A stretch of 40,941 nt of DNA from Deltaproteobacteria bacterium (GTDB lineage Bacteria > Desulfobacterota > Binatia > Binatales > Binataceae): NCBI GenBank assembly GCA_003135855.1, contig PNBD01000015.1:270306-311246 (forward strand), in the 5' to 3' direction. A program made the translations under genes and the position numbers. The first letter of the stretch is position 1; each line of letters starts with the position of its first letter. This document shows positions 1 through 8,983 of this stretch, in pieces. Under the pieces are notes generated by a model. It was not told where the DNA came from. It searched no databases and saw only the letters and a program-made list of their open reading frames with translations.

Positions 1-1002
1 AAGGGCTTCTATTACCACTTCCTCGACATGCAGAGCGGCAAGCGAGTTTGGCAATGCGAGTTGTCGCTGATCGATACGGCGCTGTTGCTCGCTGGAGTGC
101 TGATCGCTGGCGTTTATTTTTCCGGGAGTACTCAAAGCGAAGCGGAGATTCGCGAACTCGCGGACGCGCTATATCGGCGGATTGATTGGCAGTGGGCGCA
201 AATCAAATCCACGCTCTCGCAGGGATGGAAACCGGAATGCGGTTTTCTCCACTACGGTTGGGAGGGCTACAACGAGGCGACTATCCTCTATGTATTGGGC
301 CTGGCGTCGCCCACCCATCCATTGCCGGCTAGTAGCTACTCGGCATGGACCTCGACTTACCAATGGGAGAATCTCTACGGCCACGATTTTCTATATGCCG
401 GCCCGCTGTTCATCCATCAATTTTCCCACGCGTGGATCGATTTCAGGGGCATCCAGGATCGATTCATGCACGAAAAGGGAATCGACTATTTCGAGAACAG
501 CCGGCGGGCAACCCTCATGCAGCGCGAGTACGCATTGCACAATCCGCACGAATTTGAAGGCTACGGCGAAAACTGCTGGGGTCTTTCGGCAGGCGACGGG
601 CCGGGCAACCTGACGCTCCGGATAAATGGAAGGCAGCGCCGCTTTTTCGGCTATTCCGCCCGCGGCGTGCCGTATGGACCGGACGACGGAACCATCGCGC
701 CGTCGGCGACGCTCGGGTCGATCCCGTTTGCACCCACGATCGCGATGTCCGCGCTGCGTCACTTGATTGAGCGATATCCGGAGATGACCGCCGAGCATAT
801 GTTACCGAGCGGTCTCAATCCAACCCTTGCCGGTAACGGCCACCGCTGTTGGACGCCGGCGGACTATTTCGGACTCGACCAGGGCATAATCATGATGATG
901 GTCGAAAACTATCGCTCCCAACTTATCTGGAAGCTGATGCGGCAGTGCCCCTACATCAGGATCGGGTTACAGCGCGCCGGGTTCACGGGCGGCTGGTTGT
1001 GA
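1..1002 (+). CDS. Glucoamylase-family (PF10091/COG5368-like) protein, 5' end missing
   Basis: The reading frame is open from the first base of the window, so the gene begins upstream; the visible part is 333 codons. The first residues, GFYYHFLDMQSGKRVW, followed by LSLIDTALLLAGVL, are the hallmark of the putative glucoamylase family (PF10091). That family includes beta-1,2-glucan-acting enzymes (GH144) and the C-terminal modules of cyclic beta-glucan synthases. Further on come the aromatic WENLYGHDFLYAGPLFIHQFSH segment region, ENCWGLSAGDGP, and a C-terminal DQGIIMMMVENYRS stretch, all typical of an (alpha/alpha)6-barrel glycosidase. Only the C-terminal catalytic module can be seen, so it may be a stand-alone enzyme or the end of a larger protein. 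The substrate cannot be read from the sequence. The family call is firm; the reaction is not. Confidence 0.85.
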   Translation, partial: KGFYYHFLDMQSGKRVWQCELSLIDTALLLAGVLIAGVYFSGSTQSEAEIRELADALYRRIDWQWAQIKSTLSQGWKPECGFLHYGWEGYNEATILYVLGLASPTHPLPASSYSAWTSTYQWENLYGHDFLYAGPLFIHQFSHAWIDFRGIQDRFMHEKGIDYFENSRRATLMQREYALHNPHEFEGYGENCWGLSAGDGPGNLTLRINGRQRRFFGYSARGVPYGPDDGTIAPSATLGSIPFAPTIAMSALRHLIERYPEMTAEHMLPSGLNPTLAGNGHRCWTPADYFGLDQGIIMMMVENYRSQLIWKLMRQCPYIRIGLQRAGFTGGWL

Positions 1003-1033
1003 GTGGCGACTCCGCATTTGGGAAAGACGACTG

Positions 1034-2560
1034 ATGCAGCAAGAAAACTTTTCGCGTCAGATATTGCCGGATGAATCTTACAACAGCGCATTGCTGGAGA
1101 ACGCGCATCCTCCAGCCTGGCGAAATCCCGAGCCTCGCGACAAATACAACCTGGTGATCGTCGGGGCTGGGGCCGCGGGGATTCTCGCCGCTCGGGCGGC
1201 GGTCATGGTGGGCGCGAAAGTCGCGATCGTCGAGCGCGATCTGGTGGGAGGCGTCTGCCTCAACCTTGGCTGCATTCCTTCCAAAACGATCATTCGCACC
1301 TCGCGGTTGTACGCGGAGATGCGCGATGCGGAAAACTTTGGCGCACAAGTCCCCACCGGCATCAAGATCGATTTCCCGGCCGCGATGGAACGCTTGCGAC
1401 GCATCCGGGCGCGCCTCAGCCGGTTCCGTGGTTCGGCGCAACAACTCAGCGCGATCGGCGTAGATGTGTTTTTCGGCGAGGCGCGCTTTGCCGGATCGAA
1501 GGCGATCGTGGTGGACAACAAGACCTTGCGCTTCAGGAAAGCGCTGATCGCGACTGGCGCGCGGCCCAAGTCTCCGGCGATTCCCGGACTGTCTGAGGCA
1601 GGCTACTTGACCAATGAAAGTGTTTTTGACTTAACCGAGTGCCCGAGGCGTCTGTTGGTGATCGGCGGCGGTCCGCTCGGGTGCGAATTGGCGCAGGCGC
1701 TCGCTCGACTGGGGTCGCAAGTCACTATCGTGCAAGACGATCCGATGTTCCTGGGCAATGAGGAGCGAGACGCCGCGCAAATTCTTTCCGACGCGCTTGC
1801 GCGAGATGGGATCGGAGTTCATCTCAACACCCAGGCCGTCAGGGTTCGCGTACAAGGAAAGGAAAAGATCGTCGACCTCGTCAGCGATGACGACAAAACC
1901 ACGGTTACGGTCGATGAAATCCTGGTCGGAGTCGGGAGCGCGCCGAACGTCGAAGGCATGAATCTCGAGGCCGCGGGCGTCGAGTACGGCGCGGAAGCCG
2001 GAATTCCGATCAACGATTTCCTGCAGACCAGCAATCCGCGAATCTATGCGGCCGGCGACGTCTGCTCAGAGCACAAATTCCCGCATATCGAGGCTGCCGC
2101 CGCGCGGATCGTGGTTCAAAACGCATTGTTCTTTGGCCGCAAGAGACTGAGTTCATTGACGATCCCCTGGTGCACTTATACCGATCCGGAAATCGCACAT
2201 ATCGGTTTGTATGTCCGAGAGGCGCGCGAGAAGAACATACCGGTGAAAACGTTCACGGTGCTTATGCACGAGGTGGATCGCGCGATCACCGATGGAGAAG
2301 AAGAGGGCTTTGTTAAGATACACGTGAAAGAAGGCACCGATAGAATTCTGGGTGCCACTGTGGTCGCGAGTCATGCCGGGGAGATGATCAGTGAAATCTC
2401 ACTTGCGATGGCCTCAGGTATCGGTCTCGGCGCTTTGGCGCGTGTCAATCATCCCTATCCTACGCAAGCGCAGGCAATAAAGATGGCCGCAGATACCTAC
2501 AACAGCACCCGTCTGACCCCCGCTTTGAAATGGATATTTCGGCGGTGGCTGGCCTGGTAA
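1034..2560 (+). CDS. Mercuric-reductase-like FAD/NAD(P) disulfide oxidoreductase
   Basis: A class I pyridine-nucleotide disulfide oxidoreductase of 508 residues. The FAD-binding GAGAAG lies at residues 44-49. The redox-active disulfide motif GGVCLNLGCIPSK has its cysteines at 75 and 80. ATGARP is near 174, the NAD(P)-binding GGGPLG is at 211-216, and the second FAD motif AAGDVC is near 341. The C-terminal dimerisation domain carries HPYPTQAQA, as in the MerA/LpdA branch. There is no N-terminal heavy-metal domain and no C-terminal cysteine pair, so true mercuric reduction is doubtful. No E2/E3 partner genes lie nearby, so a dihydrolipoamide dehydrogenase role is unsupported too. About 35 extra residues precede the FAD motif. 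The ATG starts 31 nt after the upstream gene, so the two may be co-transcribed. Confidence 0.85.
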   Translation: MQQENFSRQILPDESYNSALLENAHPPAWRNPEPRDKYNLVIVGAGAAGILAARAAVMVGAKVAIVERDLVGGVCLNLGCIPSKTIIRTSRLYAEMRDAENFGAQVPTGIKIDFPAAMERLRRIRARLSRFRGSAQQLSAIGVDVFFGEARFAGSKAIVVDNKTLRFRKALIATGARPKSPAIPGLSEAGYLTNESVFDLTECPRRLLVIGGGPLGCELAQALARLGSQVTIVQDDPMFLGNEERDAAQILSDALARDGIGVHLNTQAVRVRVQGKEKIVDLVSDDDKTTVTVDEILVGVGSAPNVEGMNLEAAGVEYGAEAGIPINDFLQTSNPRIYAAGDVCSEHKFPHIEAAAARIVVQNALFFGRKRLSSLTIPWCTYTDPEIAHIGLYVREAREKNIPVKTFTVLMHEVDRAITDGEEEGFVKIHVKEGTDRILGATVVASHAGEMISEISLAMASGIGLGALARVNHPYPTQAQAIKMAADTYNSTRLTPALKWIFRRWLAW

Positions 2561-2690
2561 CAGCTATTAAACGCGAGCAAGCGCCGCGCGGTGGAAAGGG
2601 ACAAGCGGGGGACGGCTTACTCGTGATGAACCGGCTACCATCGGGATTTCGCGGCAGGTAGACTGTTGTGTCTGAGTAGGTGAAGGTGCG

Positions 2691-3647
2691 GTGCGCAAAA
2701 CGGTAGTGCAAAATCTCGTAACCTATGCGATAGCAGCGGCAATCGTATGGTACGCTGCACGCGGCGTCTCGTGGAGGCAGGTGGCAGACGCCGGAAGCCA
2801 CGCCACGCTCTGGATATTTCTCATCGCCAGCGTGGGAGGCTTTCTATGCTGGTTTATCGGCGAGACCGTCTTGTATTCCCGCTTGTTCAGTTATTTTCAC
2901 GGTCCGACTAACGCGATCGAGCTGCTTCCGACCATGGCTGCGGTCTATTTTCTTCAGATCGTGAACTCCTATGTCGCAAGCGGCGCGTTTGTGCTTTTTC
3001 TGCACGCCCGCAAGCGCGCGCCCTGGGTGATGGGCGCTTGCACCTTGCTCTTCCAGGGCTATCTAGACGCGATGCTACTTGCTACATTGTCGCTCTTCGC
3101 GATCGCTCTGGTGCCGACGTCACCGATTCGACTGGGTCTCAACTACGCGGCAGGTGTGCTCGGCGTAGGCGGTTTGATCGCGTCCTTTTGGCTCCTATGG
3201 GGGGCGCGGCTACCGACCGGTAATTGGCTCCGATGGATATACGAGCGACCCTCGATGGCGAGTTTTCGCATGGCGCGGCCGTCGCATTACGTCAAGCTGC
3301 TCGCCATCAGATTCCTGATCGTCCTTGGAGCGGGCTTTGCTCTCTATGGACAGTTCGTTAGCTTTCACATCGAAGTATCGCTGATGCAGACGCTGGCTTT
3401 GACGCCATTCATCGTGGCGATCGGAAATTCGCCATTCTCACCAGGCGGAATTGGAACGACCCAGTTAGTTTTCACGCTGGCTTTTGCCCGGTTCGCGAGC
3501 AAGAACGATCTGTTCGCGCTGTCCCTGGCGGTAACCGCCTTTAACCTCGTGGTCCGAATACCTATGGGACTAGCGATGGGTACGCCGCTCGTGGAAGAAG
3601 CAGTCGAGGTCACCAGCGAATTTGCGACCAAGCGCGGGGTTGGGTAG
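2691..3647 (+). CDS. LPG-synthase-TM/flippase-like integral membrane protein
   Basis: A 318-residue protein made almost entirely of hydrophobic segments, with a GTG start preceded by a purine-rich GAAGGTG. Near residues 240-290 it has GNSPFSPGGIGTTQLVF followed by an ALSLAVTAFNLVVRIPMG helix. This PxSPGGIG pattern typifies the lysylphosphatidylglycerol-synthase transmembrane family (PF03706). Members move or modify lipids at the inner membrane, including flippase-like proteins in hopanoid and glycolipid pathways. The soluble aminoacyltransferase half of MprF is absent, so this is the membrane part only. It is the first gene of a five-gene block: the next gene starts 2 nt after its stop. The operon context points to lipid or lipidated-molecule handling; the substrate is unknown. 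Confidence 0.7.
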   Translation: MRKTVVQNLVTYAIAAAIVWYAARGVSWRQVADAGSHATLWIFLIASVGGFLCWFIGETVLYSRLFSYFHGPTNAIELLPTMAAVYFLQIVNSYVASGAFVLFLHARKRAPWVMGACTLLFQGYLDAMLLATLSLFAIALVPTSPIRLGLNYAAGVLGVGGLIASFWLLWGARLPTGNWLRWIYERPSMASFRMARPSHYVKLLAIRFLIVLGAGFALYGQFVSFHIEVSLMQTLALTPFIVAIGNSPFSPGGIGTTQLVFTLAFARFASKNDLFALSLAVTAFNLVVRIPMGLAMGTPLVEEAVEVTSEFATKRGVG

Positions 3648-3649
3648 CT

Positions 3650-4417
3650 ATGAGTATCATGCGTTGGCAAAGTGTAAGTGTCGCCATGTTTCTGGGGCTG
3701 GTATTGCTGAGTCTGGCTGAGATATCCCATGCCGCGGACGATCAACAAGCGCGGGAGGCCGTGGAACGGGTAGCTCAGCTGTTTAGCAGCAAGTCCAGCA
3801 TCGCTACCGTGAAAATGGAGATCACCAATGAAGATGGACAACGCAACCTCTCGATGAAGATCTGGTCGCTCGGAGAAAAGGTTCTTGTCCGCATCACCAA
3901 TCCTCCAGATGAAGCAGGCACCGCCATCCTGAAAGAAGGCAGCGACATCCGGTACTATCTGCCGAAATCGAATCGCACGGTTAAAGTTCCCGCTTCGATG
4001 GCTATGAGCTCGTGGATGGGCAGCGCCTTCACAATCGATGATCTGGTGAAACAGGCTTTCCTCACGCGCGATTACTCTATTAGTACCTCTTTCGAAGGTA
4101 ACCGCGGCGGGATTGCGGTGAAAGAATACACTCTGACACCGAAGCCAGATGCGGCGGTGGTGTGGGGGAAGATTGTTGTGCAAATTCGCCAAGCCGACTC
4201 GGCGCCGACCTGGCAGGGTTTCTATGGCGAGGACGGGCAACTGGTCCGGGAGCTTACCTTCTCTGACTACAAGCCGATGAGCGGCAAGCTCATTCCGACG
4301 CGCCTGGTCATGAGACCGGCGGACAAGGCTGGTGAGCAGACGACGATCGAGTACAACGATATCGCGTTCGACGTGCCGATCAGCGAGGAGACGTTTTCCC
4401 TGCCCAAACTTAAGTGA
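3650..4417 (+). CDS. LolA-like periplasmic lipoprotein-sorting protein
   Basis: A 255-residue exported protein. The N-terminus has a short basic stretch, a hydrophobic core (VAMFLGLVLLSLAEI) and a probable signal peptidase site after SHAADD. The mature part fits the outer-membrane lipoprotein-sorting fold (LolA-like, PF17131): a run of strands carrying MKIWSLGEKVLVRITNPPDE, a glycine/acidic turn, then GTAILKEGSDIRYYLPKSNRT and a C-terminal IEYNDIAFDVPISEETFSLP ending, which is common in this family. Such proteins form a hydrophobic half-barrel that carries lipid or acyl chains across the periplasm. It starts 2 nt after the flippase-like gene, and its TGA overlaps the start of the first permease. 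It is therefore probably the periplasmic partner of that transporter. Confidence 0.8.
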   Translation: MSIMRWQSVSVAMFLGLVLLSLAEISHAADDQQAREAVERVAQLFSSKSSIATVKMEITNEDGQRNLSMKIWSLGEKVLVRITNPPDEAGTAILKEGSDIRYYLPKSNRTVKVPASMAMSSWMGSAFTIDDLVKQAFLTRDYSISTSFEGNRGGIAVKEYTLTPKPDAAVVWGKIVVQIRQADSAPTWQGFYGEDGQLVRELTFSDYKPMSGKLIPTRLVMRPADKAGEQTTIEYNDIAFDVPISEETFSLPKLK

Positions 4418-5676
4418 TGAGCGGACGGCTTCTACAGCTTGCGTGGCGCAATCTCTGGCGCAATCCTCGGCGGACTTTTATCACGATGGCAGCCATCGCG
4501 TTTGGTTACGCAATGCTGCTGTTTGTTGCGTGCCTGATGGCGGGACTGAGATGGCAGATGATCGAGAACGGCACTTCCCTGGTCATGTCCCAGATCCAGG
4601 TACATGCTCCGGGTTACTACCCAACCCGTTCCATTCAGAAGACCCTGGGCGGAAGGCAAGGGACCGATGTCACCGCGATGCTCGCGACGATTAGCGCGGA
4701 TCGCCGGGTGGTTGCTGCGGCTCCCCGGGTGTACGGCAACGCCTTGCTAAGTGCGTCCCATCGCTCCGCCGGAGTGGAACTGATGGGAATCGTTCCGGAT
4801 CAGGAGCCAAAGATTACGACTCTGAATCGCCAAATCGCAAAAGGTAGTTACCTTAATGCGCAGGTGCCAAAAGGGGTGGTGATTGGAGATAATCTCGCCA
4901 GCACGATTGGCATCGATGTGGGCTCAGAAATCGTTCTGCTGACGCAGGCGGCCGACGGTTCGATGGGCAATGACGTTTACTCAGTTGTCGGGATTTTCCA
5001 CACCGGCCTTGATACTGTAGACCGCGAGTTGGTGCTCATGTCTCTGCCTTCTCTGCAGGAGCTTTTGCATCTGGCGCCCGCGAGGATCGATGAGGTTGGT
5101 ATCAAGCTGAATGACATAACGGCGGCTACCGCTGTGGCTTCCTCATTGCAGACCCAACTAAGTAAAACGCTTCCTGTGCGGGTAATGGCATGGCCTGAGC
5201 TGGCGCCGGAATTGGCCAGTTACGTGCAGTTCAATCGGGGCATCACGTTTGTTCTCTTTGTCATTTTTTTCCTGGTGGCGGTCATTGGTGTCATGAACAC
5301 TATGCTGATGGCGGTGTTTGCGCGCACCCGAGAATTGGGCATGCTGATGGCGCTGGGAATGCGTCCCGTCCAGGTGATTGTTCTGATCATGGCAGAGGCG
5401 GCAGGCCTGGCGGCGGCCAGTCTGGTTGTGGGAGGGGCGCTTGGCGTTCCGCTCCTCTGGTATCTGCAGGAGCATGGCCTGGACCTGGGTGGCGCTACCG
5501 GCGAGGTGATCTCTCTCGCGGGAGTGGTGGTGGGCCACCTCTGGTACGGCCGGCAGGATTTTCCCGCCTACGGTCAGGCTGCCGTCGGACTGGCCGCGAC
5601 TGCTCTAGTCTCTGCGCTTTACCCTGCCTGGCGAGCGGCTCACTTTCGGCCGACGGAAGCGATTCGTAAGGTCTAA
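4414..5676 (+). CDS. FtsX/MacB-type ABC transporter permease (first of a pair)
   Basis: A 420-residue permease. One N-terminal membrane helix follows the LAWRNLWRNPRRT motif, then a periplasmic domain (about residues 45-270), and three C-terminal helices beginning with ITFVLFVIFFLVAVIGVMN and TRELGMLMALGMRP. This is the LolC/E-MacB topology (PF02687 with a MacB-PCD-like domain), which drives mechanotransmission rather than classical import. The start is ambiguous by one codon: GTG at 4414 or ATG at 4417. The ATG overlaps the TGA of the LolA-like gene, suggesting translational coupling. The stop is 2 nt from the second permease start. It probably pairs with that permease and the downstream ATPase as an inner-membrane complex that passes a lipidated substrate to the LolA-like protein. 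Confidence 0.85.
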   Translation: MMSGRLLQLAWRNLWRNPRRTFITMAAIAFGYAMLLFVACLMAGLRWQMIENGTSLVMSQIQVHAPGYYPTRSIQKTLGGRQGTDVTAMLATISADRRVVAAAPRVYGNALLSASHRSAGVELMGIVPDQEPKITTLNRQIAKGSYLNAQVPKGVVIGDNLASTIGIDVGSEIVLLTQAADGSMGNDVYSVVGIFHTGLDTVDRELVLMSLPSLQELLHLAPARIDEVGIKLNDITAATAVASSLQTQLSKTLPVRVMAWPELAPELASYVQFNRGITFVLFVIFFLVAVIGVMNTMLMAVFARTRELGMLMALGMRPVQVIVLIMAEAAGLAAASLVVGGALGVPLLWYLQEHGLDLGGATGEVISLAGVVVGHLWYGRQDFPAYGQAAVGLAATALVSALYPAWRAAHFRPTEAIRKV

Positions 5677-5678
5677 CA

Positions 5679-6971
5679 GTGACAAGTGCTCTCCTGCTTG
5701 TGAAAATTAGCTGGCGCAATCTCTGGCGCAATCCCCGAGGTACGCTGCTGACTGCCCTCGCGCTGGGTCTGGGTCTTGCGTTGTTGCTTATCTCGTTGGG
5801 TCTGCTCGATGGCGGGCACGAGCAGACAATTGCCGATGGAGTGCGCCTTGGTCCAGGGCACGTAGTCATCCAGGCGAAGGGGTATCAAGATACCAGCTCC
5901 GACGAGTTGCTGCTTCCGGCCCAAGTGGTATCTACGGTCGACGGTTTTTTGCAAACCGGGGCCATGAAGCAGGTTGTGCGAGGAGTTAGTCCCAGGCTTT
6001 TGGCCACTGGGCTTCTGAGTTCCTCGGCCAATGCTGCCGGCGTGAGAATTATGGGAGTGATGCCACCAGCCGAACGGGCCGTATCTCTGATCCCGCAACG
6101 GATGATTCAAGGAACCTATCTAAATGATGACAAACTCTCTGGCGTTGTCATCGGCGACGAGCTGGCTCGCAAGCTCGAGGTGAAAATAGGTTCCAAAGTG
6201 GTGCTCATGACTCAGGCGTTGCAACAGCCGGGCACTGAGACCAAAAAAAGCGGCGGGGAAGAGATGCACAGCACTCTTTTGCGGGTGAGTGGTATATTTC
6301 GCACGGGGTTGCAGGCGTTCGATGCTAACATCATTCAGCTACCCTTGCCCGCGGCTCAAACTTTGCTCGGAGTGGCAGACGGCCAGGTGACTCAGGTGGC
6401 CCTTTTGCTTGAACGGGAAGGTGATGCTCTGCTGGTGGCAAGAGCGTTGCGGAAGCAGTTGACGGGAGCTCCGGTAGAAGTGTTGACCTGGCGCGAATCG
6501 CTCCCGATGCTTGCTCAGATTCTCGGACTCGACCACGCTTTTAACTACGTCATGAACGCCGTGATACTCGCGATGGTAGGGTTGGGAATACTGAACACGA
6601 TTCTCATGAGGGTGCTGGAGCGCCGTTATGAATTTGGTGTTTGTAAAGCTCTTGGACTTCGGCCCGGGCAGCTTGCGGTAGTGGTCGTCGGCGAGTCTCT
6701 GGCGCTCACCGCGATTAGCCTAGCCTTGGGACTAGCGTTGGGTTTGAGCGTCCAGCATTATTTCGCTACCTCGGGATTGGATCTACGCTTGGTATTCCGG
6801 ACGGGCCTGCCACCCGCTCTGGTGTTTGATCCGATTCTCTACTCGCGCCTAACTATGAATCGAATCGTTTGGTCCGTCAGCATTGTATTCATGATGGCAA
6901 CAATCATTTCGTTTTATCCGGCGTTCAAGGCGGCACAAACAGAGCTACCTGACGCATTGAAGGTACTTTAG
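5679..6971 (+). CDS. FtsX/MacB-type ABC transporter permease (second of a pair)
   Basis: A 430-residue paralogue of the preceding gene. It has the same N-terminal ISWRNLWRNPRGT motif before helix 1, a periplasmic domain, and three C-terminal helices (MNAVILAMVGLGILNTILM, the ELGVCKAL-like region with YEFGVCKALGLRPGQ, and a last helix near FMMATIISFYPAFKAA). Two different permeases side by side imply a heterodimer like LolC/LolE rather than a MacB homodimer. The start is GTG, 2 nt after the previous stop. Its periplasmic loop carries a short polar insert near residues 185-195 (TETKKSGGEE) that the first permease lacks. The ATPase follows 13 nt downstream. Confidence 0.85.
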   Translation: MTSALLLVKISWRNLWRNPRGTLLTALALGLGLALLLISLGLLDGGHEQTIADGVRLGPGHVVIQAKGYQDTSSDELLLPAQVVSTVDGFLQTGAMKQVVRGVSPRLLATGLLSSSANAAGVRIMGVMPPAERAVSLIPQRMIQGTYLNDDKLSGVVIGDELARKLEVKIGSKVVLMTQALQQPGTETKKSGGEEMHSTLLRVSGIFRTGLQAFDANIIQLPLPAAQTLLGVADGQVTQVALLLEREGDALLVARALRKQLTGAPVEVLTWRESLPMLAQILGLDHAFNYVMNAVILAMVGLGILNTILMRVLERRYEFGVCKALGLRPGQLAVVVVGESLALTAISLALGLALGLSVQHYFATSGLDLRLVFRTGLPPALVFDPILYSRLTMNRIVWSVSIVFMMATIISFYPAFKAAQTELPDALKVL

Positions 6972-6984
6972 CAGAGAGGGCGCT

Positions 6985-7716
6985 ATGACCGAATGGGCGG
7001 TGGAACTGAAGGACGTGAGGAAGACCTACCGCTCCGGACCGATCGAGGTTCCGGCGCTGCGTGGCCTCTCTCTACAGATTGCTCCGGGGGAATTTGCGGC
7101 TACCGCCGGTCCGTCAGGTTCAGGCAAAACTACGCTGCTTAACATCATTGGTGGACTCGACCGAGCCGACACTGGCGAGATCTGGGTGGCAGGGCAGAAC
7201 CTTCAGCTGTTATCCTCGAGTGAGCTAGCCCATCTGCGTCTGCAGCGTATCGGCTTTGTATTTCAAACCTACAACTTGCTTCCTGTCCTTACCGCTTTGG
7301 AAAATGCCGAGTTTACCTTGCTCCTCCAGGGGGTGCCTGCGCGCGAGCGCAGGGAGAAGGTAGAAAAGCTATTTCTGGAAATCGGCCTGGCCGGCCTGGA
7401 AGATCGTCGCCCAGCGGAATTGTCCGGCGGGCAGCAACAACGGGTGGCTGTTGCTCGCGCGATGGTTACACAACCTGCGCTCATTCTGGCGGACGAGCCT
7501 ACGGCAAATCTGGACTCTGCCACTGCTATCGCCTTACTCGATGTCATGGAGCATCTCAATCGCACTACTGGTACGACATTCCTCTTTTCCACCCATGATC
7601 CTCAGGTCATGGAGCGGGCTCATCGTTTGATCCGTTTGCGAGACGGTCAGATAGCTAGCGACGAGGCACATGGTAAGCAAGGGGCTGCTGTAAGAGCCGA
7701 GAGAGATGCAGGCTGA
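6985..7716 (+). CDS. LolD/MacB-type ABC transporter ATP-binding protein
   Basis: A 243-residue ATPase with all motifs intact: Walker A GPSGSGKTT (42-50), Q-loop FVFQTYN, signature LSGGQQQR (146-153), Walker B LILADEPTANLD with catalytic Glu171, and the H-loop in FSTHDPQ. The QTYNLLPVLTALEN stretch after the Q-loop is typical of the LolD/MacB/FtsE subfamily, which powers FtsX-fold permeases. It is preceded by a good ribosome binding site (AGAGAGGGCG) and closes the five-gene operon. The next gene lies on the opposite strand only 14 nt away. The substrate is not revealed by this subunit. Confidence 0.9.
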   Translation: MTEWAVELKDVRKTYRSGPIEVPALRGLSLQIAPGEFAATAGPSGSGKTTLLNIIGGLDRADTGEIWVAGQNLQLLSSSELAHLRLQRIGFVFQTYNLLPVLTALENAEFTLLLQGVPARERREKVEKLFLEIGLAGLEDRRPAELSGGQQQRVAVARAMVTQPALILADEPTANLDSATAIALLDVMEHLNRTTGTTFLFSTHDPQVMERAHRLIRLRDGQIASDEAHGKQGAAVRAERDAG

Positions 7717-7730
7717 CTACTGAAAAATAG

Positions 7731-8702
7731 TTATCTGGGAGTCGACGAACCGCCGAGCAGTGCTGCGATCGGTGCGTGGGCTGCGGCGATTGCTGGTGCA
7801 GCCGCGATCGGTTGCGCGCCGATGACGTGGAAGCTGATAAGCTCCGTGGTGACGGCAGGGCCGCCGACAAAGGTGGTGCCTTCTTGCTTGAGCAGCCGAT
7901 AGGGTGGCGTCGACTGAAAGTAGAGCGTGTTCTTGGGAACTACCGGCTTGATGACACTTAGCACAAAGCGCGGCCAGTTTGGCATTACCGTCGCGATGTC
8001 GACTTGTGCGCTTACCTTGAGCGCGGAGAAGCTGCCGGCTGGCACGGTGATCTGTTCCATGCCTTTGGCCCAAACTTCCTGACCAACATAGCTATACGGC
8101 GTGATCTGCTGATGAATCATACCTTGGGCGCCGTCGCGAGGCGCGTCGAGGACGCGCAAAAACGCCATCCAGGGAACTGAGTCTGGATACAAGTCATGTG
8201 GCAGGTCGGCGGCCCCGGCCAGCCGCATCACGGTCGCGTCGTTACGCCAGAACGCACTCTGCAGCGCGCGACCATGATCGTACAGCGTCCATTGATACAT
8301 GGTGCAACCCTGGCGATGATTGGGAAACAGCCAGAAGGCGACTTCGAACTGACTGGCCGATAGGGTGGTCACCTCGACATGAATGGTGTCGTCGGCGATC
8401 ATTTCGTCCCACAACTTCACCTGGTTCAGAACCTCGCCCGTACGGTTCTCTGTTTGGCGGGTTTCGGATACTTCGGTGCCGGGTGGTGGCGTCATCAGGT
8501 CAATGCCGGACTTATCGCCGATCATCCCATGACCGATTAGCCCGCGTGCCACCAGCCAGGCATCCGTGGCGCCACCTGCATTCGACTTCGTGCCGGGCGC
8601 CAGAACTACATCCGAGCGGGCCACAGACGGATATAGTGTTGCAAGCGCGATCGACGCGGCAAGAAGTATTGGAGTCCCGAGACGGAGCGATAAGATTTTC
8701 AT
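7731..8702 (-). CDS. Secreted protein of unknown function
   Basis: About 323 residues with a clear signal peptide: basic start, hydrophobic run PILLAASIALATL, and a likely cleavage after SVARSD. I chose ATG at 8702; an in-frame GTG at 8714 would add four residues, and an AGGA lies just upstream of both. I do not recognise the family. The mature protein is soluble and rich in Trp and aromatics. It ends in VPKNTLYFQSTPPYRLLKQEG, with the general look of a DUF3108-like beta-strand envelope protein, followed by an Ala/Pro-rich low-complexity tail. It converges on the transporter operon with a 14-nt gap and lies about 280 nt downstream of the biosynthetic operon on the same strand. That gap holds no gene I can support. 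A role with either neighbour is speculative. Confidence 0.75.
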   Translation of the reverse strand: MKILSLRLGTPILLAASIALATLYPSVARSDVVLAPGTKSNAGGATDAWLVARGLIGHGMIGDKSGIDLMTPPPGTEVSETRQTENRTGEVLNQVKLWDEMIADDTIHVEVTTLSASQFEVAFWLFPNHRQGCTMYQWTLYDHGRALQSAFWRNDATVMRLAGAADLPHDLYPDSVPWMAFLRVLDAPRDGAQGMIHQQITPYSYVGQEVWAKGMEQITVPAGSFSALKVSAQVDIATVMPNWPRFVLSVIKPVVPKNTLYFQSTPPYRLLKQEGTTFVGGPAVTTELISFHVIGAQPIAAAPAIAAAHAPIAALLGGSSTPR

Positions 8703-8983
8703 TTTGAAATCCACATTCCTAAGGGACGACTATGTGCCGCAGCCTGGCTTCGCGTTTCTGATGCGTTTCATGTGCTTGCTTTCGCAAGTGCCCAAAAGGC
8801 ATACCGCGTGCCGGCGGCGACTCCTCTTCCTCGAACAAAGTGGCTAGATGTGTGAAAACTCTCGAACGAGGTCAATAGACTATACATGACCGGATTAGGA
8901 AGGGAAAGGCAGTGGTGAGGAAAGCAGAGTGACCAGCGGTCAAGCTCTAAATATCTTCATAATATGGCTATTCTCATAGGCTT

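Noticed and set aside
3365-4240. A 291-residue minus-strand open frame opposite the flippase-like and LolA-like genes
   Set aside because: It covers the ends of two tightly spaced plus-strand genes with recognisable products, and its own translation shows no domain.
8703-8983. Possible promoter for the secreted protein (TTGACC on the minus strand near 8870-8875)
   Set aside because: A -35-like TTGACC is present, but at normal spacing there is no convincing -10 hexamer, so I did not list it as a feature.
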